A stretch of DNA of 64,000 nt from an uncultured Flavobacteriales bacterium (GTDB lineage Bacteria; Bacteroidota; Bacteroidia; Palsa-965), in the NCBI GenBank assembly GCA_903873905.1, contig CAIQQJ010000115.1:42356-106355 (forward strand), written 5' to 3'. The position numbers and the translations under genes are program-made. Shown one piece after another: positions 31,651-42,568 of this stretch (its first letter is position 1; each line of letters begins with the position of its first letter). Under the pieces are notes generated by a model. That model was not told the origin of the DNA, ran no database searches, and worked only from the letters and a program-made list of their open reading frames with translations.

Positions 31651-34017
31651 ATGCTCAAAAAAATTACCTGCATTTTAACTGCAATCATCTTTTCCTTTTG
31701 TGCAACTGCTCAAACTGCCACCATTCGTGGAACTGTAACAAGTGAATCGAACGGAGAGGCTGTCCTTTTTGCACTCGTTTACCTTGAAGGAACTTCCTAC
31801 GGTGTTCAAACGGACATCAACGGTTTTTATTCACTCACAAAAATCCCTGCTGGAACCTATACTTTAATTGGACAATCGGGAAGTTATCTTGCTACGAAAA
31901 TTCCGATCACGGTAAAGGGCGGTGAAATTATCAATCGAAATATTGTTTTGAAACCGCGTGTCATGAAAGAGGTTGTGATTTCGGCAAAACATCAAGACTC
32001 GCAAGAAAATCCAGAAGTGGGAAAAAGCACAATGGATTCAAAAGATATTAATCGCGTAGTTGCAATTGGTGGTGTTGCGGATATTGCACAATCTGTTCAA
32101 GTATTACCAGGAGTTGTTAGTACAGGTGATCAAGGCGGACAATTATACATTCGCGGAGGAACACCAGTACAAAATAAAGTTTTGCTTGATGGAATGATCA
32201 TTTACAATCCATTTCACTCCATCGGTTTGTTTTCCGTTTTTGACACCGACATCATAAAAAACCTTGACGTTTATACAGGTGGATTTAACGCTGATTACGG
32301 CGGAAGAATTTCATCAGTAATGGATATTACCACGCGTGATGGAAACAGAAAACAATTTGGAGGAAAAGTTACTGTAAGTCCATTTGGCGCAAAACTGATG
32401 GTGGAAGGACCAATTCGTAAAGTGGATAGTCTTGAAACACACGGTTCAATTACCTATGTACTTTCTGCAAAAAACTCTTACCTGCGCGAGACTTCAAAAG
32501 TATTATACAAGTACATTGATCCAAGTGGTTTGCCTTTTAACTTCAGTGATTATTACGGCAAAATATCAATGAATGGTGTTAGTGGTAGCAAACTGAATGT
32601 ATTTGGTTTTCTTTTTAATGATACTGTTGCGCGTTATAAAGGGTCTGCAGATTTGGGATGGAAATCTGTTGGTTTCGGAAGTAACTTTCAAGTTGTTCCT
32701 GGAAATTCAACAACACTTATCAAAGGAAACTTCGCTTATTCTAGATATAGAATCGGAATGGTGGAGGATTATTACAAACCAAGAAATAGTGCGGTCGACG
32801 GATTTAACATGGGCTTGAATTTCACTTATTTCCAGAGAAAGAATGTTGTGAATTATGGTTTGGAAATCTTAGGATTTAAAACCGAATTTAGTTTTGAAAA
32901 TTCTGTGAATCGACTCATTGAGCAATCAGAAAACACAACCGAGTTTGCTGCTTATTTCAAATACAAATGGATTTACGGAAATTTTGGGGGCAATAAAGAC
33001 TCCACAACAAATCGCACGCTCGTACTTGAGCCAGGTTTCCGATTGCAATATTATGCGACACTCGCGAATGTTTCACCTGAACCAAGACTTGGCTTCAAAT
33101 ACAACATCAATAATCACCTTCGAATAAAAGGAGCTACTGGCGTTTATTCCCAGAATCTGATCAGTGCCACTTCCGATCGTGATGTTGTCAATCTGTTTTA
33201 TGGATTCCTTTCCGGAAGCGAAGCTGTACCGTCAACGTTTACTGATCAGAATGGAAAAACCTACGAACTCAAACACAAACTTCAGAAAGCCAATCATTAT
33301 ATTTTCGGAATCGAATATGATCCAATTGATTCAACTCAAAAATGGGGAGAAATCACTTTCAATTTGGAAACCTATCTGAAGGATTTCACGCAGTTGACAA
33401 ATTTGAATCGCAATAAACTTTACGAAGACGACCAAGCACATGCGAACAAACCTGATATCTTGAAAAAAGATTTTATCATTGAAACAGGAAAAGCATACGG
33501 AGTGGATTTCCTTTGCAAATACGAATACAAAAACTTCTATTTCTGGGGAGTTTATTCCTTGGGTTTTGTAACACGTTGGGATGGAATTCAAACTTATCGT
33601 CCGAATTTTGATCGCCGTCACAATATCAATATTGTCACTTCTTATATTTTCGGAAAACACAAGAATTGGGAAACGGATATTCGCTGGAATTTTGGAACAG
33701 GATTTCCTTTCAGTCCAACTGCTGGATTTTATGAAAACCTATCGTTCACCAGCATTACCACCGATTACACCACACAAAATGGTCAACTTGGCGTGCTTTA
33801 TGGAAAGTTGAATTCTCATCAACTTCCATCCTATTCCCGTCTGGATGCAACCGTTAAGCGCACATGGGAATTCAGCGCAAGCAACAAACTGGAAGTTGCG
33901 ATCAGTGTAACCAACGCATACAATCGTCGGAACATTTTCTATTTTGATCGTATTGCTTACAAACGCGTTGACCAGTTGCCGATCATGCCAAGTTTGAGTG
34001 TGAATTGGGCATTCTAA
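31651..34017 (+). CDS. TonB-dependent receptor with carboxypeptidase-like regulatory domain
   Basis: The 788-residue protein has a signal peptide (MLKKITCILTAIIFSFCATAQ), an N-terminal CarboxypepD_reg-like domain (TATIRGTVTSESNGEAVLFALVYLEGTSYGVQTDINGFYSLTKIPAGTYTL, about 22-110), a plug (IAQSVQVLPGVVSTGDQGGQLYIRGGTPVQNKVLLDGMIIYNPFHS, about 145-240) and a long barrel ending in an aromatic strand (LPIMPSLSVNWAF). Such receptors take up large or scarce ligands across the outer membrane using TonB energy. No SusD partner is adjacent, so a glycan-import SusCD pair is unlikely. The ligand cannot be told. Confidence 0.92.
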   Translation: MLKKITCILTAIIFSFCATAQTATIRGTVTSESNGEAVLFALVYLEGTSYGVQTDINGFYSLTKIPAGTYTLIGQSGSYLATKIPITVKGGEIINRNIVLKPRVMKEVVISAKHQDSQENPEVGKSTMDSKDINRVVAIGGVADIAQSVQVLPGVVSTGDQGGQLYIRGGTPVQNKVLLDGMIIYNPFHSIGLFSVFDTDIIKNLDVYTGGFNADYGGRISSVMDITTRDGNRKQFGGKVTVSPFGAKLMVEGPIRKVDSLETHGSITYVLSAKNSYLRETSKVLYKYIDPSGLPFNFSDYYGKISMNGVSGSKLNVFGFLFNDTVARYKGSADLGWKSVGFGSNFQVVPGNSTTLIKGNFAYSRYRIGMVEDYYKPRNSAVDGFNMGLNFTYFQRKNVVNYGLEILGFKTEFSFENSVNRLIEQSENTTEFAAYFKYKWIYGNFGGNKDSTTNRTLVLEPGFRLQYYATLANVSPEPRLGFKYNINNHLRIKGATGVYSQNLISATSDRDVVNLFYGFLSGSEAVPSTFTDQNGKTYELKHKLQKANHYIFGIEYDPIDSTQKWGEITFNLETYLKDFTQLTNLNRNKLYEDDQAHANKPDILKKDFIIETGKAYGVDFLCKYEYKNFYFWGVYSLGFVTRWDGIQTYRPNFDRRHNINIVTSYIFGKHKNWETDIRWNFGTGFPFSPTAGFYENLSFTSITTDYTTQNGQLGVLYGKLNSHQLPSYSRLDATVKRTWEFSASNKLEVAISVTNAYNRRNIFYFDRIAYKRVDQLPIMPSLSVNWAF

Positions 34018-34121
34018 ATTTTCGGTGTAAAAAATTCTCGGCTGAAATTCTTTTTTCAGTGGGATCTCGACTGATTTTCTGCACTTTTTCCAAGTGTTTA
34101 CCAACATTTGAAAAATTATAG

Positions 34122-35828
<1,707 letters not shown>

Positions 35829-35830
35829 TT

Positions 35831-35865
35831 TCAAAATTTAGAATTCAAAATTCAAAATTAATTTC
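35831..35865 (+). repeat. Family D array after pyrG (AAAATTTAGAATTCAAAATTC)
   Basis: CAAAATTTAGAATTCAAAATTCAAAATTAA, 2 bases after the pyrG stop. A near-identical word set is at 58633-58660, upstream of the TlpA-like gene. Confidence 0.6.
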
Positions 35866-35898
35866 TTTCCTTTTTTTTTCTGGCAATGGGATATTCCT

Positions 35899-36010
35899 AA
35901 ATAGCCCAGATTGAAGTGGAAAGCCCGCAAGCGCACGCATCGTCGGGTCTGAAGACGTGACGATGCGTGCGCTGAGGACTTGTAACGGAAAGCGGGAGAA
36001 GTGTTTCCTT
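35899..36010 (+). repeat. Intergenic repeat family B, copy 2, with a 14-bp hairpin
   Basis: Order: AAATAGCCCAGATTGAAGTGGAAAGCCCGC, hairpin GCGCACGCATCGTC (35931-35944) / GACGATGCGTGCGC (35959-35972) whose loop can also pair as GTCT/AGAC, then GAGGACTTGTAACGGAAAGCGGGAGAAG. CCCGC (35924-35928) and GCGGG (35992-35996) can close an outer stem. Outer blocks match copy 1 at 13325-13407; the hairpin sequence does not. Confidence 0.8.
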
Positions 36011-36049
36011 GAAACTGAAATTTTTCTGCTCCCAAAAAATTGAAATGAA

Positions 36050-36937
36050 TTATTTCAACACCGAGATTTTCCTATTTTCCATTTCACCATTTGAAAAAGT
36101 AAGTGAAATAAAATAAATTCCTTCAGAAAAATCAGAAACATCCAGAGCAACATCTCCTGTTTTTATTTTCTCCTTCTGATAAACCAAGGATCCCAATTGA
36201 TCATAAATTTTCAAATCGCTTATTTGCTGCATTGGGTTTGTTGAAGTGATGTTCAAAAAATCGTTTGCCGGATTGGGATAAAGTTGTGACTGAAATTTTT
36301 GTTCGTGATTATTTATTCCATTGGTACTGTCGTATTCAATGACGTAATAAAGTGAATTGGTGATGGCAATGTCGTTCCATTCACCGGCAATTCCATAAGG
36401 CCAAGATGCAAGTCCAATTGCAGCTGCATCTTGATTTAAATAATTATCCGGTTCATCATTTTGTCCGAGATGAATATCTCCCCAATTGATATAGTTGGTT
36501 CCTACCACATTTCCCACACCCGTTCCCGCATTTCCCTGTCCATTCCAAAAATTAACTCCAACATTATCATTGTTGCCATCCCACAACCAAGTTCCTTCCA
36601 CATTTTTATCGGTGGCACCAATCCAGACATATGCAATTCCGCCTCCATCATTTACAACTGTATAAGTGCTAGAAACAGCAGCGCCACCAGTAATTGCATT
36701 GTAAATTGCAGTTTGTTCGCCTTGTGAATTAATTTGAGCGAGATATCCTCCTCGTGAAACCGCGCAAGCAGCTGCATTCGCCCAAGTCTTCGTTTCCTTT
36801 ACCACTTCATAATTTTTTCCATTGTACATGAAAGAAAAAACATTTGATTGGTTTGCGCATTGACCAAAAATAGTTGTCGCAAAAAATGCCGCCGTGATGG
36901 TAAGGGCGCAAATTATTTTCATCTGTGTCGTTTTCAT
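36050..36937 (-). CDS. T9SS type A secreted C-type-lectin-domain protein
   Basis: The 295-residue product has a signal peptide (MKTTQMKIICALTITAAFFATTIFGQ; the second Met is an alternative start at 36922), a C-type lectin-like domain at about 35-205 (KTWANAAACAVSRGGYLAQINSQGEQTAI, YVWIGATDKNVEGTWLWDG, NDEPDNYLNQD, GEWNDIAITNSLYYVIEYD) and a type A sorting domain (SQLYPNPANDFLNIT ... FSEGIYFISLTFSNGE). The EPDN and WND residues resemble Ca2+/sugar-site residues, so surface glycan binding is plausible but unproven. Confidence 0.9.
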   Translation of the reverse strand: MKTTQMKIICALTITAAFFATTIFGQCANQSNVFSFMYNGKNYEVVKETKTWANAAACAVSRGGYLAQINSQGEQTAIYNAITGGAAVSSTYTVVNDGGGIAYVWIGATDKNVEGTWLWDGNNDNVGVNFWNGQGNAGTGVGNVVGTNYINWGDIHLGQNDEPDNYLNQDAAAIGLASWPYGIAGEWNDIAITNSLYYVIEYDSTNGINNHEQKFQSQLYPNPANDFLNITSTNPMQQISDLKIYDQLGSLVYQKEKIKTGDVALDVSDFSEGIYFISLTFSNGEMENRKISVLK

Positions 36938-37259
36938 CTATTAAAGAACGCTGAAATTTGAATGGAAACAAAATTTTGGTATTCGTTCTCAAAATCACCA
37001 GCAGAATGGCCTTGAAATCCATAACCATGGCCAAACAAACCAATCAATCTTGCATTTTTTAAATAGAAAATCCTGCTCGGTTAAAAGCAGGACTTTCTGA
37101 TGTTGGGGTTCGATGGGGTAATTTTATTTTGCCGCCCGTATGAAAATGTAATTTTATTTTCGTTTTCAATAATACAACCGTTACTTGAGAAAATTATTGT
37201 TGGTTAGAAAAAGGTGCATTTCTCTAGAAAGTGGTCACAATTGGGATTTAACAGTCATT
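36938..37259. other. Intergenic region with one hairpin
   Basis: These 322 bases lie between two leftward genes. The only structure seen is TCCTGC (37071-37076) / GCAGGA (37087-37092) within an A-rich and T-rich frame, perhaps the terminator of the gene at 37260. The small ORF 36807-37043 (minus) overlaps the lectin gene and has no coding features. Confidence 0.5.
37071..37092 (-). terminator. Possible terminator downstream of the 86-residue gene
   Basis: TCCTGC-n10-GCAGGA, with AAAA before and CTTT after on the plus strand, about 168 bases past the stop at 37260. Confidence 0.4.
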
Positions 37260-37520
37260 CTAAACGGCCAAATTCCTGACAGAATTGTATATTTCTGAGC
37301 TTATTGTTTCCGCAATTCTTTCCTTGCGCTGATCAGCTTCCACAAATTCATGCAACAAATCGTTAATGAGGTTAAAATCGGGAAGGATTTTTGCATTGTG
37401 CGTTTCAAGCAACCAATGCTCACCTAAACTCCTGATTTCTTCGAACGAATCGAGACTGTCGATTCGGAAATAATTTTTGCCGTTTAGATACCTTCTATAT
37501 TGTGGAAAAATGAAACTCAT
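37260..37520 (-). CDS. Conserved small cytoplasmic protein, function unknown
   Basis: The 86-residue protein (MSFIFPQYRRYLNGKNYFRIDSLDSFEEIRSLGEHWLLETHNAKILPDFNLINDLLHEF) resembles a conserved family of uncharacterised Bacteroidota proteins that open with FPQYRKY and a tyrosine/phenylalanine-rich strand. It has no signal peptide or membrane segment; the C-terminal half is helical and charged. It is divergent from the AddB-like nuclease gene with 111 bases between. Function unknown. Confidence 0.65.
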   Translation of the reverse strand: MSFIFPQYRRYLNGKNYFRIDSLDSFEEIRSLGEHWLLETHNAKILPDFNLINDLLHEFVEADQRKERIAETISSEIYNSVRNLAV

Positions 37521-37631
37521 CGGATGAACTGTTGGTACAGTAATTTATATAAAATCATTTTTATTCAAATTTTCCAAGGGCGTTTACCATTAGATTTGTA
37601 AAGGCTAATCAAATATAAGCCCATTTGCAGC

Positions 37632-40523
37632 ATGGACGGATTTCTGAAAAAAGTCAGTGAGTTTATTTTCTCCACCTATGGTGAGAAAATAGATGACTTA
37701 TGCATAGTTCTTCCTAATCGCAGAGCAGGTCTGTTTCTCAAAAACCATTTTTCAGAACATTCCAAAATTCCAATTTGGTCACCAGCTATTTTTTCCATTG
37801 AGGATTTTATTTGGGAACTTTCGGGATTAAAAAAAGCAGACACTGCAGAACAACTTTTTATTTTTTATTCTGTTTACAAAGAGGCGGAAAAAGAAAAAGC
37901 TGAACCATTTGAACTTTTTTGCAAATGGGCACCTACCCTACTCAATGATTTTAACGAAACAGACAGTTATCTTGCCGACACTGAAAAACTTTTCGGAAAT
38001 CTGAGTGACATAAAGGGAATTGAAGAATGGAGTCTTGGCGATTCATCGCTAACTGATTTTCAAAAAAAATATTTGCACTTCTGGTCGTCCCTTGGTAAAT
38101 GGTATTCCAGTTATCGTGCGAAATTATTGGATGAAAAAATTGCATATCCCGGATTGGCTTACCGAATGGTTGCCGAAAATATTACTTCGCTTATTGAAAA
38201 TAAAAAGTGGCGGAAAATAATTTTCGCGGGATTCAATGCACTGAATACTTCAGAAGAAAAAATATTCTCTGCATTGAGGGAAAGCGGAAAAGCGGATTTA
38301 TTGTGGGACACTGATCGTTATTATTTGGAGAACACGGCGAATGAGGCCGGGGAATTCTTGAGAAAATACAAGAAGGAATATTTCAAACCAATAACGGGCA
38401 ACACATTTACATTCGAACATATTGAAGATCGATTTGCGACAGAGAAAAAAAACATTACAGTAATTGGTGTTGCAAGAATGGTGTCACAAGCAAAAGCCGC
38501 TGCCCATTTTTTAAAAACATTGCCAGAGGAAAAACGCTATGCCACTTCAACAGCAATTGTTTTAGCCGACGAACAATTATTGCTTCCTCTTTTACACGCC
38601 TTACCCGAAGAAGCTTCAACCATTAATATTACAATGGGATTTCCATTGAGGAATACGCCAGCAGCAACACTTGTCAATGCACTATTTTCATTGCACATCA
38701 ATGCAGAGCGTTTTAATATTTTAACGAGCAAACAAGATGCTAAACGGGAATTGAAATATTACCATGCTGATCTCACTCGCTTACTTCGTCATCCTTACAT
38801 CAAACAATTGCTCGCTTCATCAGGCCTTGCGGAAAAACTGGATGCACACCTTGCAAAGAGAAATATCATTTTCAGTTCTTCCGGACAACTTCAGAATGTT
38901 TTTCCAGAATCAAAAGAAGCATTCCAACCCATTGCACAAATTCTTATTCCATGGACCAATACAACACAGGCGCTGGATGGAATTTCAGCGGTAATTGATT
39001 TGCTTCGTCCAATTTTCGCCAACAAAAATTCTTCGGGTGATTCAGCCTCCTTGAATATTGATATGGAATATCTTTTTCAGATCAATTTAATTGTAAAACG
39101 TGCTAGGACTTTATTGGAAAAATGGTCTGCGATAAATCCTACAGAAAATATTGTAGGTGACATTCGCTCCTTAAAAGTTTTGGTGGATCAACAATTGACT
39201 TCATCAACTCTTCCCTTTTTCGGTGAACCGCTTTCTGGATTACAAATCATGGGCGTTCTCGAAACTCGAACACTTGATTTTGAAAATGTGATTCTGCTTT
39301 CTGCCAATGAAAATATCATTCCTGGCGGAAAAGTTCAGCACACCTTCATTTTATTTGATTTGAGAAAATATTTCGGCATGCCTGTTTGGGATGACAAGGA
39401 TGCCGTTTCCGCTTATCACTTTTACAGATTGCTGCAAAGAGCGAAAAATATTTTCATCGTACACAATACCGACACAGATCAATTCGGCAATCGCGAAAAA
39501 AGTCGCTTTGTTACGCAATTGCTTTATGAATTGCCGGAAGCAAATAAAAACATCACAATAAAGGAAGTCGTTTTTGATGCCGGTTTATCAGATGCAACAA
39601 TTGCTCCTGAAATCATTTCTGTTCCCAAGACTGGATCTGTTCCAGAAAAAATAAAGGAGCTGGGCGTCAAAGGGCTTTCTCCTTCCTTGTTGAATTCATT
39701 TCGTTCCTGTGGATTGAAATTTTATTTCCATTACATCGCACATTTACGTGAGCCGGATGAGGTGGAAGAAACCATTGGTGCGGATACACTTGGAACGATT
39801 ATTCACAAGGCGCTTGAAGAGCTCTACAAACCTGCTATTGGGCAATTATTATCAGCCACATTTTTTGATGCGGCGCTGAAAAAAGTGGAACATATCAGTG
39901 AAGCAATGTTTGCAAATTATTTTTCTGCAGAAGAATCTTCGTATGGAAAAAATTTGCTCGCAAAGAAAATCGCCATACGCTATTTGAAAAAATATTTGGA
40001 ATTGGAAAAGAAAAAGCTTTCTGATTCCAGTATTGAAATACCACATGTTGCTGCGCTAGAAACAAACCTTGAATTTAGTTTTGAATTGGATGGAAAAACA
40101 ATTCTGTTGAAAGGACAAGCCGATCGCATCGACAAAACGGATTCTCTGATTACTTTAATTGATTACAAAACCGGTGTTGCAGAAGAGAAGGAAGTGACCA
40201 TAAATAATTGGGAAGAGATCCTGAATAACCCGAAGATTGAAAAGGGATTCCAACTATTGATGTATGCTTGGCTCTATTCAAGAATGAATGGAAATAATTT
40301 GCCGACTCTTTCTGGAATTGTTTCTTTCCGAAAACTCAGCAGTGGTTTTTTGAATGTTAAAACGCCAGAAGGAAAAATCATTGGCGCCGAAACATTAATT
40401 AATTTCGAAAACGCTTTGAAACAATTGTTAGAAGAGTTGTTCGATTTAGAAAAAGAATTTGTTCAAACAGCTGACACAAACAGTTGCGTTAATTGTGACT
40501 TCAAGGGAATTTGCAGAAGATGA
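37632..40523 (+). CDS. AddB-like PD-(D/E)xK exonuclease/inactivated helicase protein
   Basis: The 963-residue protein has an N-terminal helicase-like part without a standard Walker A (VLPNRRAGLFLKNHFSE, the AddB-type degenerate form), and a C-terminal RecB nuclease domain (ILLKGQADRIDKTDSLITLIDYKTG, D...DxK). Cysteines C693 (RSCGLKFYFHYI) and C952, C955, C961 (CVNCDFKGIC) fit the AddB Fe-S staple. In AddAB the complex resects broken DNA ends for recombination; the AddA partner is not in this window. Confidence 0.88.
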   Translation: MDGFLKKVSEFIFSTYGEKIDDLCIVLPNRRAGLFLKNHFSEHSKIPIWSPAIFSIEDFIWELSGLKKADTAEQLFIFYSVYKEAEKEKAEPFELFCKWAPTLLNDFNETDSYLADTEKLFGNLSDIKGIEEWSLGDSSLTDFQKKYLHFWSSLGKWYSSYRAKLLDEKIAYPGLAYRMVAENITSLIENKKWRKIIFAGFNALNTSEEKIFSALRESGKADLLWDTDRYYLENTANEAGEFLRKYKKEYFKPITGNTFTFEHIEDRFATEKKNITVIGVARMVSQAKAAAHFLKTLPEEKRYATSTAIVLADEQLLLPLLHALPEEASTINITMGFPLRNTPAATLVNALFSLHINAERFNILTSKQDAKRELKYYHADLTRLLRHPYIKQLLASSGLAEKLDAHLAKRNIIFSSSGQLQNVFPESKEAFQPIAQILIPWTNTTQALDGISAVIDLLRPIFANKNSSGDSASLNIDMEYLFQINLIVKRARTLLEKWSAINPTENIVGDIRSLKVLVDQQLTSSTLPFFGEPLSGLQIMGVLETRTLDFENVILLSANENIIPGGKVQHTFILFDLRKYFGMPVWDDKDAVSAYHFYRLLQRAKNIFIVHNTDTDQFGNREKSRFVTQLLYELPEANKNITIKEVVFDAGLSDATIAPEIISVPKTGSVPEKIKELGVKGLSPSLLNSFRSCGLKFYFHYIAHLREPDEVEETIGADTLGTIIHKALEELYKPAIGQLLSATFFDAALKKVEHISEAMFANYFSAEESSYGKNLLAKKIAIRYLKKYLELEKKKLSDSSIEIPHVAALETNLEFSFELDGKTILLKGQADRIDKTDSLITLIDYKTGVAEEKEVTINNWEEILNNPKIEKGFQLLMYAWLYSRMNGNNLPTLSGIVSFRKLSSGFLNVKTPEGKIIGAETLINFENALKQLLEELFDLEKEFVQTADTNSCVNCDFKGICRR

Positions 40524-40611
40524 CAAAGAATGAAAAATATTTCATTTCATCTCTACCACCGACACATCATGCCTTTTTACCTCAAATCCCCTACTACAAC
40601 CAAGAAGACTT

Positions 40612-40619
40612 TATCTTTA
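40612..40619 (+). promoter_or_regulatory. Possible -7 element of the lytS/lytR-like operon
   Basis: TATCTTTA, one mismatch to TAnnTTTG, 19 bases before the ATG at 40639. Confidence 0.35.
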
Positions 40620-40638
40620 TAAGTAAGAGAAAAAGCAA

Positions 40639-41688
40639 ATGGAAAATAGAATTGTCAGAGTTGCGCTCCATATTTTAGGTTGCATTGTTGTTTTATCCGT
40701 CCCAATTCTATCGATGGATCCGCATACATTGGACAAAGGTTTGTTTGTGCTTGGACCATTTCAAGGAGATTTATTATTTCATATCCTTCTAATTGCATTT
40801 TTCTACGCCCTACATTTCCTTCTTGTCCCAAAATTATTTTTGACAAAAAAATATTTTTCTTTTTTAGCCATAGTGGTATTTTTCTTTTTCCTCATTGAAT
40901 TGTTTTTTAGATTATTTTTTTCGCATCAAGGTCCGACACCCAATGAATTCGTGCCTGCTATAGATCAAATTCCAACACCTAACTTTGATTTACACAATCC
41001 CAAGCCCCCAAGATTTCGCAATTTCATCATCAATTTGATTGAATATATTGCAGTAATTATTTTTTCCTTGTTGCTAAAAATTAATGAAAAGTGGAAAAAA
41101 GCAGAGAAAGAAAAATTATCGGTTGAACTCTCTTATCTAAAGGCACAAATCAATCCTCACTTTTTGTTCAACACCTTAAACAGCATTTATTCACTTGCCA
41201 TTACAAAATCGGATGGGACTGCTGATGCGGTTGTGAAACTTTCGGAAATGATGCGCTATGTTACTACCGAGGCGCACAATGAATTTGTTGATCTTGAAAA
41301 GGAATTAAATTACATCAAAAATTACATTGATCTGCAAAAACTGCGTTTGGGAAATACGGTTGAAGTACAATTCGAAATGAAAGGTTTTTCGAAATTCAAA
41401 AAAATCACACCCTTAGTGATTATTCCATTTGTTGAAAATGCCTTCAAGTATGGAGTAAATCCGGAAGAGGATTCTTACATTAGGATTTTTATTTCCGTTG
41501 ATGAAAAAAACCTTGATTTAAAAATCATAAACAAGAAAGTTGACATTCAATATAGCAAAGAATCGCATAGTGGTCATGGCATTGCCAATGCATCACGGCG
41601 GCTTGAATTTTCATATCCTGGAAAACACACGCTTATTATCAAGGACGAAAAAAAGGAATATTCTGTTTCACTAAAATTAATTTTATGA
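40639..41688 (+). CDS. LytS-type sensor histidine kinase
   Basis: The 349-residue kinase has four predicted membrane helices in the first 145 residues (HILGCIVVLSVPIL, LLFHILLIAFFYALHFLLV, FLAIVVFFFFLIELFFRLFF, NLIEYIAVIIFSLLL), a short coiled segment, and a His_kinase domain with phospho-acceptor H174 in LKAQINPHFLFNTLNSIYS, followed by an ATPase N box (PFVENAFKYGV). No sensor domain other than the membrane part. Its last four bases overlap the start of the response regulator (ATGA), so the two are translationally coupled. The signal is unknown. Confidence 0.93.
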   Translation: MENRIVRVALHILGCIVVLSVPILSMDPHTLDKGLFVLGPFQGDLLFHILLIAFFYALHFLLVPKLFLTKKYFSFLAIVVFFFFLIELFFRLFFSHQGPTPNEFVPAIDQIPTPNFDLHNPKPPRFRNFIINLIEYIAVIIFSLLLKINEKWKKAEKEKLSVELSYLKAQINPHFLFNTLNSIYSLAITKSDGTADAVVKLSEMMRYVTTEAHNEFVDLEKELNYIKNYIDLQKLRLGNTVEVQFEMKGFSKFKKITPLVIIPFVENAFKYGVNPEEDSYIRIFISVDEKNLDLKIINKKVDIQYSKESHSGHGIANASRRLEFSYPGKHTLIIKDEKKEYSVSLKLIL

Positions 41689-42377
41689 TAAAGGCAATTG
41701 CATTGGACGACGAGCCTCTTGCTTTAAAAGTAATTGAGGGTTTTTGTGGAAGAGTTGATTTTATTGATTTGCAAAAAACATTTACGAAACCAAGTGAGGG
41801 ATTAAAATACCTCAGGAAATTCCCTGCTGATTTGGTTTTCCTCGACATAAAAATGCCGTCCATTTCCGGGATAGAATTTCATAAGCAAATCCCCTATGAA
41901 ACCATGGTTATTTTCACCACTGCGTTCAGTGAATTTGCAGTAGAGGGTTTTAATCTTAATGCAGTCGATTACCTTTTAAAACCATTTTCATTCGAACGAT
42001 TTGAAAAGGCTGTCAACAAGGCAAAAGAATTATTTGATGCAGCACATCTGAAATCAGCACCATCTGATTTGCATTTGATGATCAGAGCCGATTACAGTCT
42101 CATGAAAATCATGGTTTCAGAAATTCTTTTCATTGAAAGTCTAGATGATTATATTAAAATCCATTTGCTTGGAAGAAGCCCACTTGTCACTCGCATGACG
42201 ATGAAATCTATTTTGGAAAGTCTACCACCAACAGAATTCATTCGTGTGCACCGCTCCTTTATTGTTCCAATGAATAAAATTGAAACCATCCGCAATAAGA
42301 TTATTCAAATTGGAGAAAATAAAGTGCCGATTGGATCAAGTTATGAAAGTGAATTTTTTGAGCGATTCAAGGGGTGA
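41685..42377 (+). CDS. LytTR-family response regulator
   Basis: The 230-residue regulator has a receiver domain (acidic pocket LDDEPLA, phospho-acceptor D54 in LVFLDIKMPSISG, Thr/Lys switch TTAFSEFA and LLKPFSFERF) and a LytTR DNA-binding domain (about 130-230; ILFIESLDDYIKIHLLGRSPLVTRMTMKSILESLP, FIRVHRSFIVPMNKIE). It pairs with the overlapping LytS-type kinase. An operon of three T9SS genes starts 191 bases downstream; control of it is only inferred. Confidence 0.93.
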   Translation: MIKAIALDDEPLALKVIEGFCGRVDFIDLQKTFTKPSEGLKYLRKFPADLVFLDIKMPSISGIEFHKQIPYETMVIFTTAFSEFAVEGFNLNAVDYLLKPFSFERFEKAVNKAKELFDAAHLKSAPSDLHLMIRADYSLMKIMVSEILFIESLDDYIKIHLLGRSPLVTRMTMKSILESLPPTEFIRVHRSFIVPMNKIETIRNKIIQIGENKVPIGSSYESEFFERFKG

Positions 42378-42550
42378 TTTTTATCCGTACTTGCAATTCA
42401 AAAGCTGTTCTTGATATTTTTATTTGAAATAATCATTGCTATTTTCATTGGGAAATGAAATTTCGAAAGACTCATAAACAACTTTTGACCGATACAAATC
42501 ACTGATTTGTCGAATTAGTTTTTAATTCAGTAACATTTTGGTCACTTTTA

Positions 42551-42563
42551 TTCTAAATTAGAA
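42551..42563. promoter_or_regulatory. Palindrome TTCTAAATTAGAA before the arylsulfotransferase-like gene
   Basis: A perfect 13-base palindrome ends 5 bases before the ATG at 42569. It could be an operator or a leader hairpin; it does not look like a direct-repeat LytTR site. Confidence 0.3.
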
Positions 42564-42568
42564 TTACC

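Noticed and set aside
31651-34017. SusC/SusD glycan import locus
   Set aside because: The receptor is shorter than SusC proteins (788 residues) and has no SusD-like gene or glycoside hydrolases beside it.
37093-37259. tRNA or small RNA near GGGGTTCGATGGGG
   Set aside because: The TTCGA looks like a T loop, but no acceptor, D or anticodon stems could be paired around it.
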